Positions 46,256 through 55,312 of a DNA stretch of 64,000 nt are shown here, one piece after another (the first letter of the stretch is position 1; the number at the start of each line of letters is the position of its first letter). The stretch is from JAOUEA01 sp963762075 (GTDB taxonomy: Bacteria; Actinomycetota; UBA4738; HRBIN12). A model generated the notes under the pieces. It saw only the letters and a list, made by a program, of their open reading frames with translations, was not told where the DNA came from and did not search any database. The position numbers and the translations under genes are program-made. The stretch spans positions 62,001 through 126,000 of the forward strand of contig CAVXJC010000008.1 of NCBI GenBank assembly GCA_963762075.1. Reading direction: 5' to 3'.

Positions 46256-47800
46256 CTACGCGGACCAGGCGGCCTCGAGACGGGGGAACAGCGACTCACC
46301 CTTGACCGTTTCCGTACCCACCGCGAGCCCGCCCCACGCGCCTGAGGCGGGAAGTCGCTGATCCGCGAGAGGTTCGCCGATGCCGAGCTGGGACCAAAGA
46401 TCCGCGGCGGCCCCGGGCATGATCGGCGCGATCGCGATCGCCAAAACCCGCAGCGTCTCGGCCGCGGCGTAGAGCACGCTCGCCAGCTCATCGCGGCTGG
46501 CGGGGTCCTTGGCAAGCTTCCACGGTTCCTTCTCGACGAGGTAGTGGTTGGCTCGGGCGACGATGTCCCACACCGAGACGAGCGCCGGCTGGAGCTGCAT
46601 GTCGAGCATGTGACTGTCGTAGCGACCGAGAGCGTCCTCGATCACGGCGGGCATGTCACTCTCGGCCCCGGGCGTGACGGGCTCGGGCACGAGGCCGTCG
46701 AAGTAGCTGGCGAGCATGGCGAGCACACGACTCGCGAGGTTGCCCAGCCCGTTCGCAAGATCGGCGTTGTGCCGCTCGGTCATCGCCTCCCACGAGAAGT
46801 TCCCGTCCTGACCGAACGAGATCTCCCGCATGAAGAAATAGCGATACGAGTTCACACCGAAGTGGTCGATGAGCTCGAAGGGGTGGATGCCGGTGCCCTT
46901 GCTCTTGGACATCTTCTCGCCGCTCACATTGACGTGCCCATGGGCGAACACCGTCTTGGGGACTTCGACACCCGCGGCCATCAGCAAGGCCGGCCAGATG
47001 ACCGCGTGGAACCGGATGATGTCCTTGCCGATGATGTGTACGTCGGCCGGCCACAACCGCTCGAACATGCTCTGGTCGGTCCCGAAACCAACCGCGGTCG
47101 CGTAGTTGAGGAGCGCGTCCACCCACACGTAGACGACGTGCTTGGGATCCCACGGCAAGGGGATGCCCCAATCAGTGCCGGACCTGGAGATCGAAAGGTC
47201 ATCGAGCCCTCCGCGCACGAACGAGACCATCTCGTTCCTACGGAAGTCCGGCAGCACGGATCCTGGAACACCAGCGTAGAGGTCGAGCAACGGCTGCTGA
47301 TACTTCGAGAGCGGGAAGAAGTAGTTCTCCTCGCTCAAGATCTCCACAGGCCGTCCGTGGATCGGACAGTTTCCGTCGATCAGCTCCTTCTCCCGTTTGA
47401 ACTCTTCGCACGAGACGCAGTAGGGGCCCTCGTAGGTGCCCAGGTAGATCTCACCGCGGTCATGGAGTCTCTGCACGAAGGCTTGCACCCGCTCGGCATG
47501 ACGCGCTTCCGAGGTCCGGATGAAGTCGTCGTTGGAGATCTGGAGCCGAGCCCAAACGTCCTGCCATTTGGGCACCATGCGATCGACCCATTCCTGCGGC
47601 GTGATCCCGAGTTCCGCCGAGGAGCGGGCGACGTTGAGGCTGTGCTCGTCGGTCCCTGTGAGGAAGTGCACAGCCTCACCCCGCTGCCGTCGATACCGCG
47701 CGATGAAATCGCAGGCGATGATCTCGTAGGCGGTTCCGACATGAGGCTCGGCGTTCACGTACGGGATCGCTGAGGAGATGAAGAAGGTATCCCGGCCCAT
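46256..47800 (-). CDS. metG: Methionyl-tRNA synthetase
   Basis: The 514-residue class I synthetase starts at ATG 47800 with GRDTFFISSAIPYVNAEPHV, a typical start with the HIGH-like loop (PHVGTAY). Further motifs are FLTGTDEHSLNVARSS, a single CxxC knuckle (YCVSCEEFKR) with a paired NCPIH, GKDIIRFHAVIWPALLMAAG, KMSKSKGTGIHPFELIDHFG (KMSKS near residue 295) and a C-terminal anticodon-binding helix bundle with LVEKEPWKLAKD. There is no C-terminal EMAP-like domain. The frame extends upstream to 48418 without homology. It heads the metG-tatD-G5-ksgA-ispE order. Confidence 0.97.
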   Translation of the reverse strand: MGRDTFFISSAIPYVNAEPHVGTAYEIIACDFIARYRRQRGEAVHFLTGTDEHSLNVARSSAELGITPQEWVDRMVPKWQDVWARLQISNDDFIRTSEARHAERVQAFVQRLHDRGEIYLGTYEGPYCVSCEEFKREKELIDGNCPIHGRPVEILSEENYFFPLSKYQQPLLDLYAGVPGSVLPDFRRNEMVSFVRGGLDDLSISRSGTDWGIPLPWDPKHVVYVWVDALLNYATAVGFGTDQSMFERLWPADVHIIGKDIIRFHAVIWPALLMAAGVEVPKTVFAHGHVNVSGEKMSKSKGTGIHPFELIDHFGVNSYRYFFMREISFGQDGNFSWEAMTERHNADLANGLGNLASRVLAMLASYFDGLVPEPVTPGAESDMPAVIEDALGRYDSHMLDMQLQPALVSVWDIVARANHYLVEKEPWKLAKDPASRDELASVLYAAAETLRVLAIAIAPIMPGAAADLWSQLGIGEPLADQRLPASGAWGGLAVGTETVKGESLFPRLEAAWSA

Positions 47801-47825
47801 GATCGGGTCATGATACGAGGGCGTG

Positions 47826-47850
47826 CTACTAGTCTGGATCAGACTAGTAG
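47826..47850. promoter_or_regulatory. Perfect 10-bp inverted repeat upstream of metG
   Basis: CTACTAGTCT (47826-47835) and AGACTAGTAG (47841-47850) are perfect complements around the five bases GGATC. The element begins 26 bp upstream of the metG start codon and lies in the 254-bp divergent gap between metG and the DUF4287 gene. It could be an operator or a 5'-UTR hairpin in the metG message. The rest of the gap (47851-48054) shows no gene. Confidence 0.55.
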
Positions 47851-48054
47851 TGCCTTGCCCGCCTTCCGGGCTCGGGTGTAGCGTTCTTCCGACGGCGACA
47901 CCTTCACGCCGAACCCTCGCTCCCGGACCCCACGCAGCCGGCTCGAGAGGGCAAAGGGGCTCCGCCTCGAAGGCGGCGTCTGCTGGTGTACCCCTGGGCC
48001 GACGGCACGGGAGCGTGGGTCTCGACCGCGCGGCCCTCGAGGAGGGAACAGCAG

Positions 48055-48720
48055 ATGACCACCGACAAGGCTCGCAAGAAGGCGACCCGCACCCGCATGA
48101 CCAAGACCGGCGAACGCTACACGGCGGCCCGGCGACAGGTCCTGGGGGCTGCATCCATCGCGGAACCAGTGACGGAGGACCTCGGGCAGTCCGACGAAGC
48201 CATCCGGCGAGGCTCGGGCAAGGACTGGAAGCAGTGGTTGCGACTGCTCGACGCGTGGCAGGCGACATCGCGGACGCATCGCGAGATCGCGCGCTACATG
48301 CACGACGAGCACGGAGTCGACGGTTGGTGGGCGCAAGCCGTGACGGTCGGCTACGAGCGGGCGCGAGGGATGCGCGCCGTGAACCAGCGGGCCGACGGCA
48401 GCTACTGTGCCTACGCATCGAAGACCTTCGCGGTCGATGCGCTGACGCTGTCGAAGGTGTTCACCGAGGCACGGCGCCGCAGACGCTGGCTGGACCCGGG
48501 CACGCTGCGCGTGCGGACGTCACAACCCGGGCGCTCCGCGCGGTTCGACGTGAACGATGGCTCGGGAACGAGGATGTCCGCGTGGTTCACGCAGAAGAGC
48601 GAGCAGAGGTCCGCCGTGCATCTCCAGATCGACGGACTCGAGGACCCCGGCGAGGTCGAGCGAGCGAGAACGATCTGGAAGGAGCGACTGGGGGCGCTCG
48701 CCGAAACGTTCGCGCGGTAG
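48055..48720 (+). CDS. DUF4287-type plus SRPBCC-domain protein
   Basis: The 221-residue protein from ATG 48055 (GGAGGGA ribosome site nine bases upstream) has two parts. Residues 40-120 resemble DUF4287: SGKDWKQWLRLLDAWQATSR, THREIARYMHDEHGVDGWWA and AVTVGYERARGMRAV. Residues 120-220 look like an SRPBCC/AHSA1 fold: ASKTFAVDALTLSKVFTEAR, then RRRRWLDPGTLRVRTSQPG and WKERLGALAETF. The N-terminal 30 residues are Lys/Arg-rich. This arrangement occurs in uncharacterised actinobacterial proteins. Function is unknown. Confidence 0.72.
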   Translation: MTTDKARKKATRTRMTKTGERYTAARRQVLGAASIAEPVTEDLGQSDEAIRRGSGKDWKQWLRLLDAWQATSRTHREIARYMHDEHGVDGWWAQAVTVGYERARGMRAVNQRADGSYCAYASKTFAVDALTLSKVFTEARRRRRWLDPGTLRVRTSQPGRSARFDVNDGSGTRMSAWFTQKSEQRSAVHLQIDGLEDPGEVERARTIWKERLGALAETFAR

Positions 48721-48767
48721 CGCGAGCGGTCCTGCCAACCCAGCCAGCCCGGACTCGGTCGCGTTGA

Positions 48768-49589
48768 TCAGACGTCGAGCAGCGCTCGGTAGAGCTCGTT
48801 GACGCTCACGCCGTGGCGATCGGCGACCGCGTGCGCCGCGTCCCGCTTGCGCATGCCACCCGACACCAGCTCACGCGCCTCATCGGCGCACGCCGACATG
48901 TCGGGTGCGGGCCGCACCCGCTCTCCTCCGATCACGACGACGACCTCACCCTTGAGCTCTGATTCGCCGAGTCGCGACAACACCTTGCTCACCCGGCCAC
49001 GAACGACCTGCTCGTGCAGCTTCGTCAGCTCCCGCACGACCGCGATCTCACGGTCGCCGATCGCAACGAGCACGTCACGCAACAGGGTCTGCACACGCAG
49101 CGGCGACTCGAACACGATGATCGTGCGCGGCTCGTGACGGAGCCCCTCGAGCCGGCGCACGCGCTCGCCCGGCTTCCGCGGCAAGAAGCCCTCGAACACG
49201 AACCGATCGGTCGGCAGACCCGAGACGACGAGCGCCGCGATCGCGGCCGACGGGCCGGGCACGACCTGCACCTCGACGCCGGCGTCGATGCAGGCGCGCA
49301 CGAGCCGATAGCCGGGGTCCGAGACGGCCGGGGTGCCCCCGTCGCTCACGAGCGCGACGTCGTCGCCGTCGCCGAGCCGGCGCAACAGCTCGTCGAGGCG
49401 CTCACGCTCGTTGCCCTCGAAGTAGGAGATGAGCGGCACCTTGATCTTGAGACCCGCGAGCAGGCGCCCGGTGCGACGCGTGTCCTCGCACGCGATCAGG
49501 TCGACCTGACCGAACACCTCGCGGGCGCGCGTCGACAGATCGCCGAGGTTGCCGATCGGGGTCGCCACGAGCCACAAGGTTCCACCCAT
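48768..49589 (-). CDS. rsmI: 16S rRNA (cytidine1402-2'-O)-methyltransferase
   Basis: The 273-residue tetrapyrrole-methylase-fold enzyme starts at ATG 49589 with LWLVATPIGNLGDLSTRARE and contains LIACEDTRRTGRLLAGLKIK, VALVSDGGTPAVSDPGYRLV (SAM loop), VQVVPGPSAAIAALVVSGLP and FEGFLPRK. The C-terminal helical part has VSGGMRKRDAAHAVADRHGV. It methylates C1402 of 16S rRNA. The divergent position next to a PMT mannosyltransferase is common in actinobacteria, although here a DUF3052 gene lies in between. Confidence 0.95.
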   Translation of the reverse strand: MGGTLWLVATPIGNLGDLSTRAREVFGQVDLIACEDTRRTGRLLAGLKIKVPLISYFEGNERERLDELLRRLGDGDDVALVSDGGTPAVSDPGYRLVRACIDAGVEVQVVPGPSAAIAALVVSGLPTDRFVFEGFLPRKPGERVRRLEGLRHEPRTIIVFESPLRVQTLLRDVLVAIGDREIAVVRELTKLHEQVVRGRVSKVLSRLGESELKGEVVVVIGGERVRPAPDMSACADEARELVSGGMRKRDAAHAVADRHGVSVNELYRALLDV

Positions 49590-49662
49590 GGCATCAGAGT
49601 GACACGATGAGCGCCCAGCGCCCACGGGCGGAAGTTCAGGATGTTCATACGATGAGGCAACG

Positions 49663-50088
49663 ATGGCCCAGGGACACAAGGACTACTCGGCCACCCCGTT
49701 GTGGAAGAAGCTCGGCATCAGGCAGGGGTCACGGGTCGTGCTCGCCGACGCACCAGGCGGGTTCGACGATCTGCTCGAGGCACAGGCGCCGCTTCCCCCG
49801 GAGGTCGACTTCCTGGCGAGGGTCCTCAAGGGCATCGACGTCGCGGTGCTGTTCGTGACCCAGCGCCGGGTGCTGGAGCGCCGGTTCGGAGCGCTGCAGC
49901 GCTCGCTCGAGCCGAACGGACGACTCTGGGTCGCGTGGCCGAAGCAGGCGTCGAAGGTCGAGACCGATCTGTCGTTCGCCGTCGTGCAGCGCCACGGTCT
50001 CGACGCCGGGCTCGTGGACAACAAGACCGCCTCGATCACCGATGTCTTCCAAGGGTGCCAGTTCGTGCTGCGACTCAGGGATCGGTAG
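49663..50088 (+). CDS. DUF3052 family protein
   Basis: A 141-residue protein with SATPLWKKLGIRQGSRVVLA, GGFDDLLEAQAPLPPEVDF and ALQRSLEPNGRLWVAWPKQA, followed by GLVDNKTASITDVFQGCQFV. This order is that of DUF3052, which resembles the second half of a methyltransferase-like Rossmann domain but has no SAM motif. The WVAWPK and D-x-K segments are conserved. Function is unknown. It lies between rsmI and the PMT gene. Confidence 0.85.
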   Translation: MAQGHKDYSATPLWKKLGIRQGSRVVLADAPGGFDDLLEAQAPLPPEVDFLARVLKGIDVAVLFVTQRRVLERRFGALQRSLEPNGRLWVAWPKQASKVETDLSFAVVQRHGLDAGLVDNKTASITDVFQGCQFVLRLRDR

Positions 50089-50125
50089 GCACCGGTCGCG
50101 AGGCCGCCGCCGGTAGGCTTGGCCG

Positions 50126-51679
50126 GTGTCAGCCCTGCGTCGACGTCTGAACCGGCCTGCGGTCGCCGTGATCGCGGTCGCGGCGATCGCGGGCGTGATC
50201 AGGTTCGCGGCGGTCGACGACCCGCGCGAGCTCGTCTTCGACGAGGTGTACTACGCGAAGGCCGGATGCGTGCAGGTCACACGGGCCTCCGACGACGTGT
50301 GCCTCGTGAAGCCCGGCGACGAGACCTACTGGCTCGAGCACGAGTGGGACATGGGCTCGTGGGTACACCCGCCGCTCGGCAAGTTGACGATCGGGTTCGG
50401 CATCGAGCTGTTCAGCATGAGCTCGTTCGGATGGCGGTTCACGTCGGTGCTCGCGGGCGTCGGCGTGGCCGTGTTCACGGCGCTCATGGCCCAGCTGCTG
50501 TTCGCCAAGCCCGCCTGGTCGTTCGCGGCGGGCCTGTTGATCGCGGTCGAGGGGCTGAACGTCGTGCATTCGAGGATCGCACTGCTCGACATCCACCTGG
50601 CGTTCTGGGTGACGCTCGGGTTCCTGCTCCTGCTGTGCGATCGTCGCTGGATCGATCGTCGCGTCGCGGCTGTCGCCCCCGCATCCGACGTCGAGGCACC
50701 GCACGTCGATGACGGGCAGGCCGAAGAGACGGCATCCGCGCCGATGCCGAACCGAGTGCCGTCGCCGTTCTTCCGGCCCTGGCGCATGGCAACCGGCGCC
50801 GCGCTGGGGGCCGCGACAGCCGTCAAGTGGTCCGGAGCGATGGCGATCCCAGCGGCGATCGCGCTCACGTACCTCTGGGAGACCACCCGGCGCCGGCGCG
50901 GCGGGCTGGGCTACGGCCCTGCCATCCGCCGGACCCTCGGCCTCGAGACCCTCGGTATCGCCGTCGCGTTCGCCATCGTGCCGTTCATCGTCTACACCGT
51001 GACGTGGATCCCGTGGTTCGTGCACTTCGATGCGAGCCTCAATGACTGGTTCAACCAGCATGTCGACATCGCCGAGTACCACCGCGGGCTTCGCTCGACC
51101 GAGCTCGACCCCGACACCGACACCTTCACTCCGACGCACGGCTACTACTCGAGAGCGTGGACGTGGATCCCGATGCTGCGGCCCGTGAGCTACTTCGTGC
51201 AGGACCTCGGACCCGACATCCGCCAGATCCTCGCGATCGGCAACCCGGTGCTGTTCTGGGGCACCATGTGGACGATCCCGTATTGCGCCTGGGCATGGCG
51301 GCGAAAACGCGACTGGATACCCGGGTTCGTCGTGGTCGCGTTCGCGGGGCTGTACCTGCCGTGGTTCCTCGTCGCGCGACCGCAGTTCTTCTTCTACGCC
51401 CTGCCGTTCACCCCGTTCATGGCGCTCGCAGCCGTCTATGCGCTTCGCGACCTGGCGGCTGCCTACCTCGTGATCCGCGACAGCGAGACCGGCGAAGTCG
51501 CGCTCGACCCCGATTCAGGCCTGCCCGCGATCTCCCGACGAAAGCCGTACCTGCCGTTCGTCTGGGGGTACTTCGCGGCCGCCGTGGGCCTCTTCCTCTG
51601 GATGTGGCCGATCCTCACCGCCGGCCGAATCAGCGACACGCTGTGGAAGGCGCGAGTCTGGTTCCGTGGCTGGACATGA
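50126..51679 (+). CDS. pmt: Dolichyl-phosphate-mannose-type protein mannosyltransferase (PMT, GT39)
   Basis: The 517-residue integral membrane enzyme starts at GTG 50126. FDEVYYAKAGCVQV near residue 40 carries the catalytic-type Asp-Glu of the first loop, and EWDMGSWVHPPLGKLTIGFG the second conserved loop. About ten hydrophobic helices follow, with GAATAVKWSGAMAIPAA as the typical central motif and a C-terminal set of helices (FFFYALPFTPFMALAAVYA). It transfers mannose from polyprenyl phosphate to Ser/Thr of exported proteins in actinobacteria. An insert at about 195-210 (Glu/Ala-rich) is a linker. Confidence 0.93.
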   Translation: MSALRRRLNRPAVAVIAVAAIAGVIRFAAVDDPRELVFDEVYYAKAGCVQVTRASDDVCLVKPGDETYWLEHEWDMGSWVHPPLGKLTIGFGIELFSMSSFGWRFTSVLAGVGVAVFTALMAQLLFAKPAWSFAAGLLIAVEGLNVVHSRIALLDIHLAFWVTLGFLLLLCDRRWIDRRVAAVAPASDVEAPHVDDGQAEETASAPMPNRVPSPFFRPWRMATGAALGAATAVKWSGAMAIPAAIALTYLWETTRRRRGGLGYGPAIRRTLGLETLGIAVAFAIVPFIVYTVTWIPWFVHFDASLNDWFNQHVDIAEYHRGLRSTELDPDTDTFTPTHGYYSRAWTWIPMLRPVSYFVQDLGPDIRQILAIGNPVLFWGTMWTIPYCAWAWRRKRDWIPGFVVVAFAGLYLPWFLVARPQFFFYALPFTPFMALAAVYALRDLAAAYLVIRDSETGEVALDPDSGLPAISRRKPYLPFVWGYFAAAVGLFLWMWPILTAGRISDTLWKARVWFRGWT

Positions 51680-51724
51680 CCGGCCGTCGCGCCAGCACGT
51701 CCGGCGCTCGATAGGCTCGCCGCC

Positions 51725-53707
51725 ATGACGAGCCGGGAACACGTATCGATCGAGATGTCAGACGGTGTGCGCCTCGCGGCCACGCTCTATCGCCCCGACG
51801 GCGCGGGCCCCTGGCCCGCCGTGCTCGAGGCGCTTCCCTACCGGAAGGACGACGTGACCGGTCACTCCCGCAGCGAGTACCGGCGGCTCGCCGAGGCCGG
51901 CTACGTGCTCTGCCGGCTCGATGTTCGCGGCACCGGATCGAGCGAGGGGATCGCGACCGACGAGTACCCGGCAGTCGAGCGCACCGACATGGCGACCGTG
52001 ATCGACTGGCTCGCCACGCAGCCCTGGTCGCTCGGCACGGTGGGCATGTACGGGTACTCGTACTCGGGGTTCAACAGCATCCAGATCGCGATGGAGCGCC
52101 CGCCGGCACTGAAGGCCATCATCCCGGTCTACGCCACCGACGATCGCTACGGCGACGACGTGCACTACTACGGCGGCGCCGTGAAGCAGCTCGATCAGAT
52201 CGACTACCCGACGTACATGGTGGCGATGAACGCGCTGCCCCCCGTGCCCGATGTGTACGGCGAAGGCTGGCGCGAGGAGTGGGATCGCCGCCTCGAAACC
52301 ACCGAGCCCTGGGTGCTCACGTGGCTCGAACACCAGCGCCTCGACGACTACTGGAAGGCCGGATCGCTCTTCGTCGACTACGGGGCGATCGAGTGCCCGA
52401 CCATGATCGTCGCCGGGTGGGCCGACGGATACCGCAACAACTCGCTGCGAACGTTCGAGCGACTGACGTGCCCCAAGCGCCTCGTGATCGGGCCGTGGGC
52501 GCACGCCTCGACCGACACGTCGATCCCGGGACCCAACCACGATCTGATCCCCGAACATGTCCGGTGGTGGGACCGCTGGCTGAAGGGCATCGACAACGGC
52601 GTCGACCGCGAGCCGCCGATCGTGCTGTTCGCCCAGCGCTCGACGCTGCCGGCGCCCGACCGCGCAGAGGTCCGCGGTGAGTGGCGATACGAGCCGACCT
52701 GGCCCGCCGATCGACTCCGCCCGACCGAGTGGAAGCTCGTCGACTCGCTCGCCGAGCCGGACCACCCCGACGGAGGGTTCGACGAGCTCGAGGTGCGAGG
52801 CGACGTCGGTCATACGGCCTGGATCTCGTGCGCCGGTGTCATGCCCTGGGGCCAGCCCGACGACCAGCGCCCCGACGAGCTGCACTCGCTCACGTACACA
52901 TGGGAGCCGCTCGACCGCGAGCTCGAGATCCTGGGGCACGCCCGGTTGCGGGTGCGCGTGACCTCGAGCGCACCGGTCTCCTTCTTGTCGGCCAAGCTCT
53001 GTGACGTCTTTCCCGACGGCACGTCGTCGCTCGTGACGCGCGGCATGTTGAACCTCGCACACCGCGAGTCCCGGGAACATCCCTCGGCGCTCACCCCGGG
53101 CGAGGCGGTCGATATCGAGCTCGTGCTCGAGGCGATGTCGTGGACGTTCGAGCCCGGCCATCGGGTGCGGCTCGATCTCGCCGGCACCGATTGGCCGAAC
53201 GCCTGGTCCCCGCCCGAGCCGGTCACGCTCTCGGTCGATCGCGCGTCGGCATCGTTGGAGCTCCCGGTGCTCGACGGCCCGACACCGGTCGACGAACGTC
53301 CCTCGCTCGCCCCGCCCAACCTCGGCGACCCCGACGAGGCGGGCACCTCAGGTGCTCCGCACGAGAGCGTGCGTTGGTCGGTCACGCATGAGGCGCTCAC
53401 GCGCATCACGTCGGCGAACGCCGGCAGCACGTCCGAGAACGAAGCGACCGAGACCGTGCCGGCGATGCGGAGCCACTACGACGGCGTCGTCTCGGTCTCG
53501 ACCGTCGACCCCGCACAGGCCGTCGCCAGAGGCGAGGCCGAATTCGAGATGCGATGGCCCGAGGCGACGGTGATCTCACGAGCCGAATGCACCATCGCGA
53601 GCGACGCCTCCGCCTACCACGCGACCATCGACCTGGTCGTCCACGAGGACGGTGAAGAACGCTTCCGTCGGCGATGGGAACGAGCGATCCCGCGTGACCT
53701 CACGTAG
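51725..53707 (+). CDS. CocE/NonD family X-Pro dipeptidyl-peptidase-like hydrolase
   Basis: The 660-residue protein has an alpha/beta-hydrolase core (SIEMSDGVRLAATLYRPDGA, CRLDVRGTGSSEGIATDEYP, VGMYGYSYSGFNSIQIAMER). The nucleophile is the Ser of GYSYSG. MIVAGWADGYRNNSLRTFE fits the acid loop and VIGPWAHAS the catalytic His. Residues 320-520 form the jelly-roll domain of S15/CocE enzymes. The last 130 residues are extra to most CocE proteins. The enzyme has no signal peptide and probably acts on a cytoplasmic ester or amide; the substrate is unknown. Confidence 0.88.
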   Translation: MTSREHVSIEMSDGVRLAATLYRPDGAGPWPAVLEALPYRKDDVTGHSRSEYRRLAEAGYVLCRLDVRGTGSSEGIATDEYPAVERTDMATVIDWLATQPWSLGTVGMYGYSYSGFNSIQIAMERPPALKAIIPVYATDDRYGDDVHYYGGAVKQLDQIDYPTYMVAMNALPPVPDVYGEGWREEWDRRLETTEPWVLTWLEHQRLDDYWKAGSLFVDYGAIECPTMIVAGWADGYRNNSLRTFERLTCPKRLVIGPWAHASTDTSIPGPNHDLIPEHVRWWDRWLKGIDNGVDREPPIVLFAQRSTLPAPDRAEVRGEWRYEPTWPADRLRPTEWKLVDSLAEPDHPDGGFDELEVRGDVGHTAWISCAGVMPWGQPDDQRPDELHSLTYTWEPLDRELEILGHARLRVRVTSSAPVSFLSAKLCDVFPDGTSSLVTRGMLNLAHRESREHPSALTPGEAVDIELVLEAMSWTFEPGHRVRLDLAGTDWPNAWSPPEPVTLSVDRASASLELPVLDGPTPVDERPSLAPPNLGDPDEAGTSGAPHESVRWSVTHEALTRITSANAGSTSENEATETVPAMRSHYDGVVSVSTVDPAQAVARGEAEFEMRWPEATVISRAECTIASDASAYHATIDLVVHEDGEERFRRRWERAIPRDLT

Positions 53708-53742
53708 CGGTCGAGGAGCGAACCGACCCCGGAAACACGAAT

Positions 53743-53766
53743 CCCCGGCGCGCTGGCCGGGGTTCG
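53743..53766. terminator. Hairpin terminator candidate after the CocE hydrolase gene
   Basis: CCCCGGC and GCCGGGG form a seven-base GC stem (53743-53762), with TTCGGTCTT just after it on the plus strand. It lies 36 bp after the stop of the hydrolase gene, in the 161-bp gap between convergent genes. Confidence 0.55.
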
Positions 53767-53868
53767 GTCTTGATGGGGATATCCCGACACCAACGGTACG
53801 CGCTTACGCACCGAGCGGCAATGCCGGGCCCGTATCCGTCACGGAACGTTCACCTCGCGACGCGCCGT

Positions 53869-54408
53869 TCAGCCGATCGCCGGGTGCTCCGGACCCTCTC
53901 GAACCGCCCACAGGTTGCCTCGTCGGGTGCCGGCGGGCTCCTGCTTCCTCGTCTCGCTCGTGAGCGACGTGATCACGACCGGGTCCTCGCGGAAGAGCTC
54001 ACTCGCTTGCAGGCAGACGAGCGACGACGGCTTGCCTGCCGGGAAGACCACCTGCTCCCTATCGGCGACCTGGCGATCGACGAACGTCGGCATAAGGAGG
54101 AGCAAGCCGAGCGGGGGCCACGAGTCAACGTCGAACTCGGGTACCTTCTCGCTCATCTCCTCGGGCGTGGCGAGCCGGACCTCGGGGTCGTTCATCGCCC
54201 GGCGGACGAGCGTCAGGTCGAGCCGGCGATCCCACGGCACCACCATGAGCGCGAACCCGAACCGCCCCGAGACGACATCGGTCCGCACCATCTCGCCGAT
54301 GTCGATGCCGTGACGCTCCGCCGTGCGCTCCGCCACGTCGGACTCGGGATCGGGGAAGACAACGAAAGGCACGCTCCGCCCGCTCAGGTAATCGAATACC
54401 GAGGACAC
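53869..54408 (-). CDS. YbaK/aminoacyl-tRNA deacylase-domain protein
   Basis: The 179-residue protein starts at GTG 54408, which has GGAGG eight bases upstream. SVFDYLSGRSVPFVVFPDPE starts the YbaK/ProX-type fold, MVRTDVVSGRFGFALMVVPW matches the strand and loop with the substrate pocket, and DLTLVRRAMNDPEVRLATPE the helix that follows. The usual catalytic Lys of YbaK (V-K-T-L) is not apparent, since the read is MVRTDVV, so editing activity is uncertain. The C-terminal part with PAGKPSSLVCLQASELFRED fits the last strands. Confidence 0.68.
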   Translation of the reverse strand: MSSVFDYLSGRSVPFVVFPDPESDVAERTAERHGIDIGEMVRTDVVSGRFGFALMVVPWDRRLDLTLVRRAMNDPEVRLATPEEMSEKVPEFDVDSWPPLGLLLLMPTFVDRQVADREQVVFPAGKPSSLVCLQASELFREDPVVITSLTSETRKQEPAGTRRGNLWAVREGPEHPAIG

Positions 54409-54509
54409 GCCGAGCACCTCCGTCGTCGTCGCGCCGCATGCGCGGGTACGAATCGTACCCACGCCGCGCCCTCGAGAGGAAGGGCCGAACGGTCCCGGAT
54501 CCTCGCTCT

Positions 54510-55221
54510 CTAGAATCCGGGTAGGCGTTCGCGGAAGGCGATGTAGCCGATGCCCGCGCCGACGTCGAGCAGGAAGTGCGCGATCACGAACGGCCACGTG
54601 CGCCGCCATCGCAGGAAGAGCACCGAGAAGAGCAGGCCCATCGCGAGGTTCCCGAGGAAGCCACCCCAGCCCTGGTAGAGGTGGTAGGAGGCCCGCAGCA
54701 GCGAGCTTCCGGCGACAGCCGCGATCGGGGACCACGACAGCTGCCGCAACCGGGTCACGAGGTAGCCCAGCACGATGACTTCCTCGACGAGCGCGGCTTC
54801 CAGGGCAGAGAGCAGGAGCACCGGCACCGTCCACCAGTGACCGAGGGGCGGGGCGGGCACCACGAACCGGTTCACACCGAGCTCCACGGCAGCGAGGTAG
54901 AGGCCGACGCCGGCGAGGCCGATCACCGCGAACAGCGCGAGCCCCTTCGCGAGGTCGGGACCCGGGCGATCGACCGCGAAGCCGATGCCGGCGACCCCTT
55001 CACCAGAGCGCCGCAGCGAGGTGGACGACCAGGAACACGGGCGCTAAGCCGAAGACGATGCCGACGAGCTGCCGGGCGAGCTGTTGGCTCTGGTCCGCCG
55101 ATGCGACGACGACGCCGGCGAGCGGCGCTTCCAGCAGGCTGAGGATCGCGTACACCGCGCTCGCGAGCAGCGAGAGCATGAGCACCACGACGACCTCTTC
55201 GATCCGGGTGCGCCGATCCAT
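54510..55221 (-). CDS. CPBP-family intramembrane protease (one frameshift)
   Basis: ATG 55221 begins DRRTRIEEVVVVLMLSLLAS with three membrane helices, ending near 55005 where the frame changes by one base. It then continues LFAVIGLAGVGLYLAAVELG with the diagnostic EAALVEEVIVLGYLVTRLRQ (motif 1 EE-x3-x-G-x-L), RASYHLYQGWGGFLGNLAMG (motif 2, H) and VIAHFLLDVGAGIGYIA (motif 3, H). The family are Rce1-type CAAX protease relatives and some confer bacteriocin immunity or process regulators. The arginine usually found in EExxxR is replaced here by Leu. The split is probably a read error. Confidence 0.8.
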
Positions 55222-55312
55222 CGAGGTGATGGTACGCGGGGTCCTGTCGACCGGAGGCGCTGGGTCAGGCTCTAGACTTCGCCTCCGTGCGGCGCGTGGG
55301 AGGACCGGAGCG

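Noticed and set aside
47801..48418. Long N-terminal extension of metG
   Set aside because: The open frame continues, but conserved MetG sequence starts exactly at ATG 47800 and the extension overlaps the divergent gene.
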